From contig NZ_PPXG01000001.1 of NCBI RefSeq assembly GCF_002909485.1, positions 744,001 to 808,000 on the forward strand: a DNA stretch of 64,000 nucleotides. The letters are read 5' to 3'. This stretch comes from Stutzerimonas stutzeri. Its GTDB lineage: Bacteria; Pseudomonadota; Gammaproteobacteria; Pseudomonadales; Pseudomonadaceae. Below the pieces are notes generated by a model. The model was not told where the DNA came from. It searched no databases and saw only the letters and a list, made by a program, of their open reading frames with translations. The position numbers were made by a program, and so were the translations under genes. Positions within the stretch are counted from its first letter, which is position 1. Each line of letters begins with the position of its first letter. Positions 1 to 10,350 of this stretch are shown one piece after another.

Positions 1-1
1 C

Positions 2-439
2 AGCAATACGCTGCGTATCGGCCAGGTGCTCAGCATACCCACCAGTGGTGATGCGGGGGCCTCGCGGGAGCTGCTACATGCGGTGGCGCGCCAGCCGACG
101 TCGGCCTCTGCGCCACGCAGTTACCGGGTCAAGTCTGGCGACAACCTCTGGGACATCGCCAAGGCTCAGCGCGTGTCTGTCCGAGATCTGCAGCGCTGGA
201 ACAAATTGTCCGGCAGTCAGCTCAAGGTCGGCCAAGCACTGTTCCTTCAAGGTCCGGCGGTAGCCAAAACAGAACGCAAAGGCAACTCCCCCACCTATTA
301 CAAAGTCCAGAAAGGCGATTCGCTGTATCAGATCGCCAAACGCTTCAACGTACAGCTAACCAACCTGAAGACCTGGAATCCCGAGGGTAGCAATGTGCTT
401 CGCCCTGGCCAGCTGCTGACGCTTTACCTCCCCAAGTGA
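2..439 (+). CDS. mltD: Membrane-bound lytic murein transglycosylase D, C-terminal part (5' end outside window)
   Basis: The reading frame is open from base 2, so this is the last ~145 residues of a longer protein. It holds the end of one LysM repeat (NTLRIGQVLSIP) and two complete LysM repeats: YRVKSGDNLWDIAK..., and YKVQKGDSLYQIAKRF... ending LRPGQLLTLYLPK. LysM domains bind peptidoglycan, and MltD cleaves glycan strands in the periplasm. The catalytic SLT domain would lie upstream of the window. The assignment rests on the triple C-terminal LysM pattern and on position: in P. aeruginosa mltD neighbours the npp operon and fabI. Another LysM cell-wall protein cannot be excluded from this fragment alone. 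Confidence 0.8.
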   Translation, partial: SNTLRIGQVLSIPTSGDAGASRELLHAVARQPTSASAPRSYRVKSGDNLWDIAKAQRVSVRDLQRWNKLSGSQLKVGQALFLQGPAVAKTERKGNSPTYYKVQKGDSLYQIAKRFNVQLTNLKTWNPEGSNVLRPGQLLTLYLPK

Positions 440-442
440 CGG

Positions 443-1894
443 TTAACCAGCGGGTCGCTTGCTCAACGACTCCAGGCAGCGGCCGGTCAGCTGGGTAAAA
501 CGCTGGAACGCGACGAACTGCTCGTGTTTCAGCGCCCTCCCCGAAAGCCGACAGTCACCGTAAAGCACGCCAATCTCGCGGGTGCCCGCCATCAGCGGCG
601 CAATGAAAAACATTCCGGTGCCCAGCCACTGGCGCAACGGCTGGGTCACCAGATCAGCCAGGTTGTAACTTGCCGGGACTCCCATCCACAACGACTGTCG
701 ATGGCGCAATGCATAGCTGAACACATGGGGTTGTTCCGGTTGATCTGCTGGCAGCACGAAGCCTTGCAACCAGTTTTCGGTGCCATCACCCAGCGCACAG
801 CGTACTTTGAAGCGTGTTTGCTGATCCGCGAGCACTGCAACCATCACTCGCTCCAGGCCGACCCCGCGGTGCAGGCCCTTTAGCAGCGTATCCAGAACCA
901 ACCCCGCATCGCCGCCACCCGAGGCCATCAGCCCCAGATCCTGCAGCGACTGCTGCATCAGCAGCAGATCCGGTTGCAACAAGGCCGCCTGGCGTTGGGC
1001 CTGCTGCAAGCGAATCTGCTCGGGATCGGTACTGGGGATGAGTCGTCCCAGGCGGCTGGCGCCGAACGTGGTTGCCACCCGCACGGTCTCGTCGGCGCTG
1101 GCGAGTATCTGCTGCAGCGCGTCGGTTTCATCCACGCCGGTAAAATCGGCGACGGCCTTGGTCAACACTGCCATCTGTTCGCACTCCCAGCCTCCGAGCG
1201 CGGCCTCGCTGATCTGCACGCCCAGCGCCACCGCACGAGCAGCCGGGTCGTTGCCAGCTACCTGGCTATGCGCAAGGCTGGTCAACTCGCCCAGGTTCCA
1301 GCTTCTGACCAGACCTAGGCTGAGTTGTCTGAAGCTCGTGCCCAACACGCTCTGCACCGCATCGTCGGCCTTGATACCGGGTTGCACCAGCTGCAGCGCC
1401 AGCTCATCCACCTGTTCTCCACCACACCCCCAGAAAGCCAGCTCACCGACGTTGTAGAGCAGCGCCGCGATAAACACCTCCTCCTCATGACGGGAAAGCA
1501 CGTAACCGGCAATATTGCGTGCCTGTACCGCCGCATGAAACGAGCGGGCTAACAGCTCCAGCAACTGCTCCCGCGGAGCGCGCTCGAGCAGGCTGTCGAT
1601 GAGGGTGACTGACAGACTGATCAGGCGCACGTTCTCGAAGCCGATCATTACGATCGCCCGGGAAATGGTCTTGATGGTTTCCTGCGAGGGGTTGTAATAG
1701 CTGCTGTTACCGACGCGGAGGACTTTCGAGGTCAGTGACGCGTCGCGAAGCAATACATCGGCGAGCTGCTGCACCGATGCATGCTCATGCACCGCAAGAC
1801 GCTGAAGATCCTTCACCACGGACGCCAGCGCGGGTAGCTCGGATTGATTCAGGCGGTCGATCCACGCCTGTAGACCCTGGGCACGTACATTCAA
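443..1894 (-). CDS. HDOD-domain signalling protein with C-terminal GAF-like region
   Basis: A 483-residue protein if it starts at TTG 1894. That codon has an excellent ribosome-binding site (AGAGGTGA, 4 nt upstream); an ATG at 1918 in the same frame lacks one. Residues ~10-210 form an HDOD domain (LPALASVVKDLQRL, DASLTSKVLRVGNSS, IVMIGFENVRLISLSVTL, AALLYNVGELAF), a catalytically inactive relative of HD phosphohydrolases found in bacterial signalling. Residues ~310-470 look GAF-like (FKVRCALGDG..., FFIAPLMAGTREIGVLYGD). It is convergent with mltD (3-nt gap) and divergent from nppA1. Its specific role is unknown; HDOD proteins in pseudomonads have been linked to motility and stress control. 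Confidence 0.8.
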   Translation of the reverse strand: MNVRAQGLQAWIDRLNQSELPALASVVKDLQRLAVHEHASVQQLADVLLRDASLTSKVLRVGNSSYYNPSQETIKTISRAIVMIGFENVRLISLSVTLIDSLLERAPREQLLELLARSFHAAVQARNIAGYVLSRHEEEVFIAALLYNVGELAFWGCGGEQVDELALQLVQPGIKADDAVQSVLGTSFRQLSLGLVRSWNLGELTSLAHSQVAGNDPAARAVALGVQISEAALGGWECEQMAVLTKAVADFTGVDETDALQQILASADETVRVATTFGASRLGRLIPSTDPEQIRLQQAQRQAALLQPDLLLMQQSLQDLGLMASGGGDAGLVLDTLLKGLHRGVGLERVMVAVLADQQTRFKVRCALGDGTENWLQGFVLPADQPEQPHVFSYALRHRQSLWMGVPASYNLADLVTQPLRQWLGTGMFFIAPLMAGTREIGVLYGDCRLSGRALKHEQFVAFQRFTQLTGRCLESLSKRPAG

Positions 1895-2033
1895 GCGCTC
1901 ACCTCTGCACAATGCCATTACGGGAAATGACCGGCAGTTTGCCCGAGTTGTCCGGCCTTTTTCCAGCGCATACAAGCTGTTACTGTACCGGCCCGAGAAG
2001 CCCGTAAGCGCCAAGGATCGGATCCCCCATCTG

Positions 2034-3863
2034 ATGCGACCCCTGCTACTGTTACTTACCTGCCTGGCCTTGAGCTTTCCCGCCCTCGCCACCATCAGCG
2101 AAAGCCATGGTTATGCGCAGTTTGGCACCCTCAAGTATCCAGCCTCCTTTACCCATTTCGACTGGGTGAATCCGCGTGCGCCAAAGGGCGGCCGGATCAA
2201 GCTGATGGCATCCGGTACCTTCGACACGCTCAATCCGTACACTTTCAAGGGCACCAGCCCAAGCGCCACTCCCGGCTTTCTGCAATACGGCATCAGCGAG
2301 TTGAACGAGCCGTTGATGGTTGGCACTGGCATCTACGATCCATCCGGGGACGAACCGGCGTCCAGCTACGGCCTGATTGCTGAGTCGGTGGAGCACAGCG
2401 TCAACAACAGCTGGGTCGTTTTCAATCTGCGCAAGGAGGCCCGTTTCCATGATGGCAAGCCGATCACCGCGTACGATGTCGCCTTTTCATACCGACTGCT
2501 GATCAAGGATGGTCACCCCCAGTACCGCACCAATCTGCAAGGCATAAAGCGTGTCGACATCCTCAACCGGCACCGCATCCGGTTCATCTTCGAGCAGGCC
2601 GATAACCCGCTGCTGATCATGCGTCTCGGCGAGCTGCCGGTACTGCCGCAGCACTACTGGAAAGATCGCGACTTCAAGGCCACCACATTCGAACCCCCGC
2701 TAGGCAGCGGCCCCTACCGCATCACCCATGTCCAGCCCGGGCGGCAGGTAGTGTTCGAGCGCGTACGGGACTGGTGGGGCGCCAAGCTGCCGGTCAATCA
2801 GGGCAAGTACAACTTCAACCGGGTCGACGTCGAGTTCTATCGCGATAGCGTAGTGGCGTTCGAGGCCTTCAAGGTCGGTGAATTCGACTTCTATATCGAG
2901 CACCAGGCAAAAAACTGGGCCAACGGCTATCAATTTCCCGCAGCAATGCGCGGCGACATCATCCGCGACGAAATCCTTCACCAGATCCCGACTCAGACGC
3001 AGGCACTGTTCATGAACGGCCGACGGCCGACCTTCGCCGATGCCCGCGTCCGTGAAGCACTCGGCCTGATGTTCGACTTCGAATGGACTAACCGCGCGTT
3101 GTTCTATGGTGCCTACAACCGCAGCGAGAGCTACTACCCCAACAGTGACTTCACCGCAACCGGCAAGCCGGAAGGCGGCGAGTGGCTGCTACTCTCGCCG
3201 TATCGCAAACAGCTTCCGGCCAAACTGTTCACCGAGCCGTTCCAGCTCCCGAAAACCGACGGCCGTGGAATCCCTCGTGAAACGTTGCGCCGTGCACTGG
3301 GATTACTTGCCGAGGCCGGCTGGAAAGCGTCGGATGCCGGTCTACTCAATAGCGCCGGACACCCGCTGCGCTTCGAGATCCTGCTGGTCAACCCACGGCT
3401 TGAACGCATCCTTCAGCCTTACGTCGAGAATCTGGCCCGTATTGGCATACAGGCCAATCTGCGCACCGTCGACAGCGCACAGTACAAGCAGCGACTCGAT
3501 CATTACGACTACGACATGATCCTGATGACACTCGCGCAAAGCCTGAGCCCGGGCCTTGAGCAATACCTGTATTTCCACTCCAGTCAGGTCGACGTCAAAG
3601 GCGGGCGCAACTATGCCGGCATCGCCAACCCGATCATCGATGACCTGATTGCCAAACTGCTAGCCGCGCAAACACGCGATGAGCAGGTCGCAGCCGCCCG
3701 TGCCATCGACCGGGTGCTGCTCTGGAACCACTACACCATTCCAAACTGGTTCATCAGTAACCACCGCCTGGCCTACCGGAATCGGTTCGCCCATGTCACC
3801 ACGCCGCCCTACACGCTGGGTTTGCGCGCCTGGTGGCTGAAGAGCCTGGAGAAGACCAAATGA
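2034..3863 (+). CDS. nppA1: Peptide ABC transporter substrate-binding protein (NppA1, YejA-like)
   Basis: A 609-residue periplasmic binding protein of the extracellular solute-binding family 5 (DppA/OppA/YejA). It has a clear signal peptide (MRPLLLLLTCLALSFPALA) followed by SHGYAQFGTLKYPASFTHFDWVNPRAPKGG, the YejA-type N-terminus. It is the first gene of a five-gene importer operon and overlaps nppA2 by ATGA. In P. aeruginosa the equivalent NppA1A2BCD system imports peptidyl nucleoside antibiotics and short peptides. The symbol follows that homologous order (mltD, nppA1, nppA2, nppB, nppC, nppD, fabI). Confidence 0.88.
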   Translation: MRPLLLLLTCLALSFPALATISESHGYAQFGTLKYPASFTHFDWVNPRAPKGGRIKLMASGTFDTLNPYTFKGTSPSATPGFLQYGISELNEPLMVGTGIYDPSGDEPASSYGLIAESVEHSVNNSWVVFNLRKEARFHDGKPITAYDVAFSYRLLIKDGHPQYRTNLQGIKRVDILNRHRIRFIFEQADNPLLIMRLGELPVLPQHYWKDRDFKATTFEPPLGSGPYRITHVQPGRQVVFERVRDWWGAKLPVNQGKYNFNRVDVEFYRDSVVAFEAFKVGEFDFYIEHQAKNWANGYQFPAAMRGDIIRDEILHQIPTQTQALFMNGRRPTFADARVREALGLMFDFEWTNRALFYGAYNRSESYYPNSDFTATGKPEGGEWLLLSPYRKQLPAKLFTEPFQLPKTDGRGIPRETLRRALGLLAEAGWKASDAGLLNSAGHPLRFEILLVNPRLERILQPYVENLARIGIQANLRTVDSAQYKQRLDHYDYDMILMTLAQSLSPGLEQYLYFHSSQVDVKGGRNYAGIANPIIDDLIAKLLAAQTRDEQVAAARAIDRVLLWNHYTIPNWFISNHRLAYRNRFAHVTTPPYTLGLRAWWLKSLEKTK

Positions 3864-5743
3864 ACAACCGACTGCGCCATCCGCTGCTCCGCGCCGGACT
3901 GCTGGGCCTGCTCTGCATCGCCAGCCTGGCCGAGGCCGCCCCCCGCCACGCGCTGACGCTGTATGACGAGAAACCAAAGTACCCGGCAAATTTCAGCCAT
4001 TTTGAGTATGCCAACCCGGATGCCCCCAAGGGCGGCACACTGCGCCAAGCGGGTTTTGGCGGCTTCGACTCGCTCAACCCCTTCATCAACAAGGGGGTCG
4101 CAGCCGATGACATCGGCCTGATTTACGACACCCTGACCACCAATAGCCTCGACGAGCCTTTTACCGTTTACGGCCTACTGGCGGAAAAAATCGAAAAAGG
4201 CCCAAACAGCAGCTGGGTGCGTTTCCATTTGCGGCCGGAGGCTCGCTTTCACGATGGCGAACCTGTGAAAGCCGAAGATGTGGTGTTCACCTTCGAAACA
4301 CTGATGAGCCAAGGCGCACCGCATTACCGCGGCTACTACGCCGATGTGGAGAAAGTCACCGCCGAGAGCCCACGACGAGTGCGCTTCGACTTCAAACACG
4401 CTGGCAATCGCGAACTGCCGATGATTCTCGGGCAACTGCCGGTACTACCAAAGCACTGGTGGGAAGGAAAGGACTTCACCTCGGGCAGCTTGGAGGTTCC
4501 GCTGGGCAGCGGGCCCTACAGGGTCGACAAGGTCCAGGCGGGCCGCTCGATTCGCTATGCACGCGTCGAAGATTATTGGGGCAAGGATCTGCCGGTAAAC
4601 CGCGGCTTCTACAACTTCGATCGCATCAACTTCGACTACTACCGTGACAACACTGTGGCGCTGCAAGCCTTCAAGGCCGGGCACTTCGACTACTGGTTCG
4701 AGACCAGTGCGAAGAACTGGGCGACCGCCTACGACATTCCGGCTGTGAGAGACGGACGCATCGTCAAAGATGAAATCCGTAACCACAACCCAACCGGCAT
4801 GCAGGGGTTCATCTTCAATATCCGCCGTCCGCAACTGCAGGATCGACGCGTTCGCGAGGCGCTTGGGTTGCTGTTCGACTACGAATGGACCAATCGCCAG
4901 CTGTTCAACGGTGCCTATACCCGCACCCGCAGTTATTTCGACAACTCCGACCTCGCCTCCTCCGGCTTACCGGATGAAGACGAACTCAAGCTCCTCGAAC
5001 CGCTGCGCGGCAAGATACCCGACGAGGTGTTCGACAAAGCTTTCGAATTGCCACGCACGGAAGGAAACGGCGTGATCCGCGAGCAACAGCGCCAGGCTTA
5101 CCGACTGCTGACCGAAGCGGGCTGGAAGGTCGAGAACGACCGAATGGTGGATGCCGAAGGCAAGCCGGTGAAGCTGGAATTCCTGTTGGTTCAGGCTGAA
5201 TTCGAACGTGTCCTATTGCCATACAAACGCAATCTGGCTGATCTTGGGATCGAGCTTGAGATCCGCCGGGTGGACGTATCGCAATACATCAACCGGCTCC
5301 GTTCGCGTGATTACGACATGATCGTCAGCGGCTTCGGACAATCCAACTCCCCTGGTAATGAGCAGCGCGAGTACTGGCACTCGGCGAGCGCCGACAACCC
5401 GGGCAGCCGCAATTTCATTGGCCTCAAGGACCCGGCAATCGACGCTCTGGTCGAAGGCCTGATCAGTGCCGGCTCGCGCAAGGAGCTGATCACTCACACC
5501 CGAGCACTCGACCGGGTACTGCTCTGGGGTCATTACGTGGTGCCGAACTGGCATATCAAAACCTGGCGCGTTGCGTACTGGAATCATCTGACCCACCCTG
5601 AGGTAACGCCCAAACAGGACATTGGCCTGATGACCTGGTGGCGCAAGCCGGACGCGAAAACGCCCGTCGCCGACCCGGCGGAGGCGAAAAAGGCCGAAGA
5701 AGCTGGCGCCGCCCCGGATGACGAAGCCAAGGCGGAGCGCTAA
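3860..5743 (+). CDS. nppA2: Second peptide-binding protein of the Npp importer (NppA2, YejA-like)
   Basis: A 627-residue YejA-family binding protein. The start ATG 3860 overlaps the nppA1 stop (ATGA). The signal peptide is [27 protein letters not shown], and the mature part begins [28 protein letters not shown], clearly paralogous to nppA1. The C-terminus carries a charged, alanine-rich tail ([23 protein letters not shown]) that nppA1 lacks. Tandem binding proteins feeding one membrane complex probably widen the substrate range. nppB follows 2 nt after the stop codon. Confidence 0.88.
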   Translation: MNNRLRHPLLRAGLLGLLCIASLAEAAPRHALTLYDEKPKYPANFSHFEYANPDAPKGGTLRQAGFGGFDSLNPFINKGVAADDIGLIYDTLTTNSLDEPFTVYGLLAEKIEKGPNSSWVRFHLRPEARFHDGEPVKAEDVVFTFETLMSQGAPHYRGYYADVEKVTAESPRRVRFDFKHAGNRELPMILGQLPVLPKHWWEGKDFTSGSLEVPLGSGPYRVDKVQAGRSIRYARVEDYWGKDLPVNRGFYNFDRINFDYYRDNTVALQAFKAGHFDYWFETSAKNWATAYDIPAVRDGRIVKDEIRNHNPTGMQGFIFNIRRPQLQDRRVREALGLLFDYEWTNRQLFNGAYTRTRSYFDNSDLASSGLPDEDELKLLEPLRGKIPDEVFDKAFELPRTEGNGVIREQQRQAYRLLTEAGWKVENDRMVDAEGKPVKLEFLLVQAEFERVLLPYKRNLADLGIELEIRRVDVSQYINRLRSRDYDMIVSGFGQSNSPGNEQREYWHSASADNPGSRNFIGLKDPAIDALVEGLISAGSRKELITHTRALDRVLLWGHYVVPNWHIKTWRVAYWNHLTHPEVTPKQDIGLMTWWRKPDAKTPVADPAEAKKAEEAGAAPDDEAKAER

Positions 5744-5745
5744 GC

Positions 5746-6819
5746 ATGCTGGCTTACATCTTTCGCCGACTGCTGCTGATCATCCCTACCCTGTTCGGCA
5801 TTCTGGTGATCAACTTCATCATCATCCAGGCGGCACCTGGCGGGCCGGTAGAACAGGCGATCGCCAAGCTCGAGGGCTTCGAAGGCGCTACCAGCCGTAT
5901 CGCCGGCGGTGGTTCGGAAGTAGCCGTTGCAGGCACCAGCTACCGTGGCGCCCAAGGTCTTGATCCTGAACTGGTTGCCGAGATCGAGCGCCTGTACGGC
6001 TTCGACAAACCGCCGCTTGAACGCTTCTGGATCATGCTCAGCAACTACCTGAGGCTGGATTTCGGCGAAAGCTTCTTCCGTGACGCCAAGGTCACCGACC
6101 TGATCATCGAAAAGATGCCGGTCTCCGTTTCATTAGGGCTGTGGAGCACGCTGATCATGTACCTGGCCTCGATTCCGCTGGGGATCGCCAAGGCCACGCG
6201 GCACGGAAGCAAGTTCGACGTCTGGACCAGTTCGGCGATCATCGTCGGCTACGCCATCCCAGCCTTCCTCTTCGCCATTCTGCTGATCGTGCTGTTCGCC
6301 GGCGGCAGTTACTGGAACTGGTTCCCGCTGCGCGGGCTGACCTCGGCCAACTTCGATGACCTGACCATGGGCGGCAAGATCATCGACTATTTCTGGCATC
6401 TGGCATTGCCCGTGACTGCGCTGGTGATCGGCAACTTCGCGACGCTCACGCTGCTGACCAAGAACAGCTTCCTCGACGAGATCAACAAGCAGTACGTGAT
6501 CACGGCGCGGGCCAAAGGATTGAGCAAGAATCGCGTGCTCTACGGTCACGTGTTCCGCAATGCCATGCTGATCATCATCGCCGGGTTCCCGGCGGCGTTC
6601 ATCGGCATGTTCTTCACCGGTTCGCTGCTGATCGAGGTGATCTTTTCTCTGGACGGGCTCGGTCTGCTCAGCTTCGAGGCGGCGATCAACCGAGACTATC
6701 CGGTAGTGTTCGGCACCCTCTTCCTCTTCACCCTGCTCGGACTGGTGGTGAAGCTGATCGGCGACCTGACCTACACCCTGGTCGATCCGCGCATCGATTT
6801 CGAAAGCAGGGAGGCCTGA
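5746..6819 (+). CDS. nppB: Peptide ABC transporter permease (NppB, YejB-like)
   Basis: A 357-residue inner-membrane permease of the DppB/OppB/YejB family. TM1 is at residues ~6-28 ([23 protein letters not shown]), followed by the family's APGGPVE motif and a periplasmic stretch. Five further TM segments follow. The EAA loop that contacts the ATPase is near residues 245-270 ([28 protein letters not shown]). It is translationally close-packed between nppA2 and nppC (gaps of 2 nt and 1 nt), so all are made from one transcript. Confidence 0.92.
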   Translation: MLAYIFRRLLLIIPTLFGILVINFIIIQAAPGGPVEQAIAKLEGFEGATSRIAGGGSEVAVAGTSYRGAQGLDPELVAEIERLYGFDKPPLERFWIMLSNYLRLDFGESFFRDAKVTDLIIEKMPVSVSLGLWSTLIMYLASIPLGIAKATRHGSKFDVWTSSAIIVGYAIPAFLFAILLIVLFAGGSYWNWFPLRGLTSANFDDLTMGGKIIDYFWHLALPVTALVIGNFATLTLLTKNSFLDEINKQYVITARAKGLSKNRVLYGHVFRNAMLIIIAGFPAAFIGMFFTGSLLIEVIFSLDGLGLLSFEAAINRDYPVVFGTLFLFTLLGLVVKLIGDLTYTLVDPRIDFESREA

Positions 6820-6820
6820 G

Positions 6821-7840
6821 ATGCAGTTGTCCCCCCTCAATCAGCGCCGACTAGCGCTGTTCAAGGCACACAAGCGCGGCTGGTGGTCGCTGTGGATTTT
6901 CCTTGCCCTGTTCGGACTCAGCCTCGGCGCGGAAATCATTGCCAATGACAAGCCCATCGTCGTGCGTTATGACGGTGAATGGTTCTTCCCGGTGTTCAAG
7001 CGCTATCCGGAAACGGCATTTGGCGGCGAATTTCCGTTGCAGGCCAACTACAAGAGCCCTTACATCAAGGAGCTGATCGCCGAAAAAGACGGCTGGATGA
7101 TCTGGCCGGTCATTCCCTTCAACTATTCGAGCATCAACTACGAACTGCAGGTACCCGCCCCGGCCCCACCCTCGCTGGAGAATTGGCTTGGTACCGACGA
7201 TCAGGGGCGCGACGTACTGGCGCGAGTCATCTACGGATTCCGCATCTCGGTACTGTTCGCCCTAACCCTGACGCTGATCAGCTCGGTGATCGGTGTTATC
7301 GCCGGCGCCCTGCAGGGTTTCTATGGCGGCTGGGTCGACCTGGTCGGACAGCGGTTCATGGAGATCTGGTCGGGCCTGCCGGTGCTCTATCTGCTGATCA
7401 TTCTCGCCAGTTTCGTGCAGCCAAACTTCTGGTGGCTGCTGGGCATCATGCTGCTGTTCTCCTGGATGAGCCTGGTAGACGTGGTGCGTGCCGAATTCCT
7501 CCGCGGCCGCAACCTTGAGTACGTGCGGGCCGCGCGCGCCCTCGGCATGCAGAACGGCGCAATCATGTTCCGCCACATTCTGCCCAACGCCATGGTTTCC
7601 ACCATGACGTTCATGCCGTTCATTCTCACTGGCGCCATCGGCACTCTCACCGCGCTTGACTTCCTTGGCTTCGGCCTGCCAGCGGGCTCTCCATCGCTAG
7701 GCGAATTGGTCGCGCAGGGTAAATCCAACTTGCAGGCGCCTTGGCTGGGTATCAGTGCATTCATGGTGCTGGCGATCATGCTCACCCTGCTGGTGTTTAT
7801 CGGGGAGGCGGCGCGCGATGCCTTCGACCCAAGGAAATAA
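6821..7840 (+). CDS. nppC: Peptide ABC transporter permease (NppC, YejE-like)
   Basis: A 339-residue permease of the DppC/OppC/YejE family. It has an N-terminal TM (WWSLWIFLALFGLSLGAEIIA), the large YejE-type periplasmic insertion, the LGTDDQGRDVLARVIYG motif diagnostic of DppC-like subunits, and an EAA loop (VRAEFLRGRNLEYVRAARALG) for ATPase contact. It pairs with NppB to form the translocation pore. Spacing to both neighbours is 1 nt, consistent with tight operon organisation. Confidence 0.92.
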   Translation: MQLSPLNQRRLALFKAHKRGWWSLWIFLALFGLSLGAEIIANDKPIVVRYDGEWFFPVFKRYPETAFGGEFPLQANYKSPYIKELIAEKDGWMIWPVIPFNYSSINYELQVPAPAPPSLENWLGTDDQGRDVLARVIYGFRISVLFALTLTLISSVIGVIAGALQGFYGGWVDLVGQRFMEIWSGLPVLYLLIILASFVQPNFWWLLGIMLLFSWMSLVDVVRAEFLRGRNLEYVRAARALGMQNGAIMFRHILPNAMVSTMTFMPFILTGAIGTLTALDFLGFGLPAGSPSLGELVAQGKSNLQAPWLGISAFMVLAIMLTLLVFIGEAARDAFDPRK

Positions 7841-7841
7841 C

Positions 7842-9503
7842 ATGGCCGAACAACCGATTGCCGAGAATCTGGTCGAGGTCCGCGACCTGGCCGTCGAGTT
7901 CGTTACCGGCGAGCAGGCCCAGCGCGTCGTCGAAGGCGTGACCTTCGATATTCGCAAGGGTGAAACCCTGGCACTGGTTGGCGAAAGCGGCTCGGGCAAG
8001 TCGGTCACAGCCCATTCCATTCTGCGACTGCTGCCCTACCCGCTTGCCCGTCACCCTCAGGGCCAGATCCTGTTCCATGGCCAGGACCTGCTCAAGGCCG
8101 ACGAAAAGGCAATGCGCAAAATCCGTGGCAATCGCATCGCCATGGTTTTCCAGGAACCGATGACCTCGCTCAACCCGCTGCATACCGTGGGCAAGCAGAT
8201 CAACGAGGTGCTGGAGATTCACAAGGGACTGCGCGGCAAGGCGGCCAGCGCCCGGACGCTGGAGTTGCTCGAGCTAGTCGGCATTCCCGAACCGCACAAG
8301 CGCATCCGCGCCTACCCGCACGAGCTGTCGGGCGGGCAGCGGCAACGGGTGGTGATCGCCATGGCGCTGGCCAACGAGCCCGAGCTGCTGATCGCCGACG
8401 AACCCACCACTGCGCTGGACGTCACCGTGCAGCTGAAAATCCTCGAATTGCTCAAGGAATTGCAGGCACGCCTGGGGATGTCCCTGCTGTTGATCAGCCA
8501 CGATCTCAACCTGGTCAGACGCATCGCCCATCGTGTATGTGTCATGCAGCGCGGTCGCGTCGTCGAACAGGCGTTGTGTGAAGATCTGTTCCGCTCACCC
8601 CAGCATCCTTACACCCAGGAACTGCTGGCGGCTGAGCCCAGTGGCGGTCCTGTGGCAGTCGAGGAAGCGGCGCCACTGCTGGAAGTCGAAGATCTGCGCG
8701 TGTGGTTCCCGATAAAGAAAGGGCTATTGCGACGCACCGTCGACCACATCAAGGCGGTCGACGGCGTGAACTTCAGCCTGCCCAAGGGGCAGACGCTGGG
8801 TATCGTCGGCGAGAGCGGTTCCGGTAAGTCCACGCTTGGATTGGCTATTCTTCGGTTGTTGGGTAGTCGGGGCGAGATCCGCTTCCAGGGCCAGCACCTG
8901 CAAAGCATGTCGCAGCGCCAGATACGGCCGTTGCGCCGGCAGATGCAGGTGGTCTTTCAGGACCCCTTCGGTAGCCTGAGCCCGCGTATGTCGGTCGGGC
9001 AGATCATTGGCGAGGGACTGCGCATCCACAGGATGGGTAATGCGCAGGAACAGGAACAGGCAATCATTGACGCGCTCGTGGAGGTTGGCCTTGATCCGGA
9101 CACCCGGCATCGCTACCCCCATGAGTTTTCCGGCGGACAACGGCAACGTATTGCCATTGCCCGGGCTCTGGTTTTGAAGCCGGCGCTGATACTGCTCGAC
9201 GAGCCGACCTCGGCGCTCGATCGCACGGTACAACGCCAGGTGGTGGAGCTTCTGCGCTCGTTGCAGGCCAAGTACAACCTGACCTACCTGTTCATCAGCC
9301 ATGACCTGGCGGTGGTCAGAGCGCTCAGCCACCAGATGATGGTGGTCAAGCAGGGCCAGGTGGTGGAACAGGGTGCGGCCGCGGACATTTTTGCGGCACC
9401 GCAACATCCGTATACACAGCAGCTGCTGGAATCCGCCTTCATGGCACCCAGCTCTGCCGAACAACCAGAAGAGGGACAAGCACATGGGTTTTCTCACCGG
9501 TAA
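7842..9503 (+). CDS. nppD: Peptide ABC transporter fused double ATPase (NppD, YejF-like)
   Basis: A 553-residue protein from ATG 7842, made of two ABC ATPase modules in tandem, as in YejF. Module 1 has Walker [10 protein letters not shown] (~residue 46), signature LSGGQRQRV and Walker [10 protein letters not shown]. Module 2 has Walker [10 protein letters not shown] (~323), signature [10 protein letters not shown] and Walker [10 protein letters not shown]. Both modules also carry the C-terminal HPYTQ(E/Q)LL oligopeptide-transporter motif. It powers uptake through NppBC. Its 3' end overlaps the fabI start by 20 nt, so fabI is probably co-transcribed, as in P. aeruginosa. Confidence 0.92.
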   Translation: MAEQPIAENLVEVRDLAVEFVTGEQAQRVVEGVTFDIRKGETLALVGESGSGKSVTAHSILRLLPYPLARHPQGQILFHGQDLLKADEKAMRKIRGNRIAMVFQEPMTSLNPLHTVGKQINEVLEIHKGLRGKAASARTLELLELVGIPEPHKRIRAYPHELSGGQRQRVVIAMALANEPELLIADEPTTALDVTVQLKILELLKELQARLGMSLLLISHDLNLVRRIAHRVCVMQRGRVVEQALCEDLFRSPQHPYTQELLAAEPSGGPVAVEEAAPLLEVEDLRVWFPIKKGLLRRTVDHIKAVDGVNFSLPKGQTLGIVGESGSGKSTLGLAILRLLGSRGEIRFQGQHLQSMSQRQIRPLRRQMQVVFQDPFGSLSPRMSVGQIIGEGLRIHRMGNAQEQEQAIIDALVEVGLDPDTRHRYPHEFSGGQRQRIAIARALVLKPALILLDEPTSALDRTVQRQVVELLRSLQAKYNLTYLFISHDLAVVRALSHQMMVVKQGQVVEQGAAADIFAAPQHPYTQQLLESAFMAPSSAEQPEEGQAHGFSHR

Positions 9504-10278
9504 GCGCGTACTGATCGTCGGCGTTGCCAGCAAACTGTCGATTGCCTCGGGCATCGCCGCCGCCATGCATCGCGAAGGTGCAGAACTGGCTTTCACCTAC
9601 CAGGGCGACAAGCTCAAGGGTCGCGTCGAGGAATTCGCTTCCGGTTGGGGCTCGAGCCCTGAGCTGTGCTTCCCCTGCGACGTTGCCAACGATGAAGAGA
9701 TCGCGCGCGTATTCGAAGAACTGAGCAAGAAGTGGGACGGCCTGGACTGCATCGTACACTCCGTCGGCTTTGCTCCGGGCGACCAGCTCAATGGCGACTT
9801 CACCGAAGTCACCACCCGTGAAGGCTTCAAGATCGCTCACGACATCAGCGCCTACAGCTTCGTTGCCCTGGCCAAGGCCGGCCGCGAAATGATGAAGGGC
9901 CGCAATGGCAGCCTGCTGACCCTTTCCTACCTGGGCGCCGAGCGCACCATGCCGAACTACAACGTCATGGGCATGGCCAAGGCCAGCCTGGAAGCTGGCG
10001 TTCGTTACCTGGCCGGCAGCCTCGGCCCGGAAGGCACTCGCGTGAACTGCATCTCCGCCGGCCCGATCCGTACCCTGGCCGCCTCCGGCATCGCCAGCTT
10101 CCGCAAGATGCTCGCTGCCAACGAGAAGCAGACCCCGATGCGCCGCAACGTCACCATCGACGAAGTCGGCAATGCCGGTGCCTTCCTCTGCTCCGATCTC
10201 GCCTCGGGTATCAGCGGTGAAATCCTCTACGTCGATGGCGGTTTCAACACCACCGCGATGGGCTCGCTGGAAGACTGA
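9484..10278 (+). CDS. fabI: NADH-dependent enoyl-ACP reductase
   Basis: A 264-residue FabI catalysing the last reductive step of each fatty-acid elongation cycle. The start [25 protein letters not shown] carries the atypical FabI nucleotide-binding motif. The catalytic Tyr/Lys arrangement is visible in [24 protein letters not shown] (Y-x6-K). The C-terminus is [20 protein letters not shown]. It starts inside the nppD reading frame and is followed by a strong hairpin terminator. FabI is the usual triclosan target; nothing in the sequence suggests a resistant variant or otherwise. Confidence 0.96.
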   Translation: MGFLTGKRVLIVGVASKLSIASGIAAAMHREGAELAFTYQGDKLKGRVEEFASGWGSSPELCFPCDVANDEEIARVFEELSKKWDGLDCIVHSVGFAPGDQLNGDFTEVTTREGFKIAHDISAYSFVALAKAGREMMKGRNGSLLTLSYLGAERTMPNYNVMGMAKASLEAGVRYLAGSLGPEGTRVNCISAGPIRTLAASGIASFRKMLAANEKQTPMRRNVTIDEVGNAGAFLCSDLASGISGEILYVDGGFNTTAMGSLED

Positions 10279-10308
10279 TCCCGCGCCTGTCTACGTAACG
10301 TAAAGCAC

Positions 10309-10342
10309 CGAACCCCGCCTACTGGCGGGGTTCGTGTTTCTG
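10309..10342 (+). terminator. Rho-independent terminator after fabI
   Basis: Perfect 11-bp inverted repeat CGAACCCCGCC / GGCGGGGTTCG with a 4-nt loop (TACT), followed by GTGTTTCT. It lies between convergent fabI and the short-chain dehydrogenase gene and can serve both. Confidence 0.8.
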
Positions 10343-10350
10343 GGGCGGTA

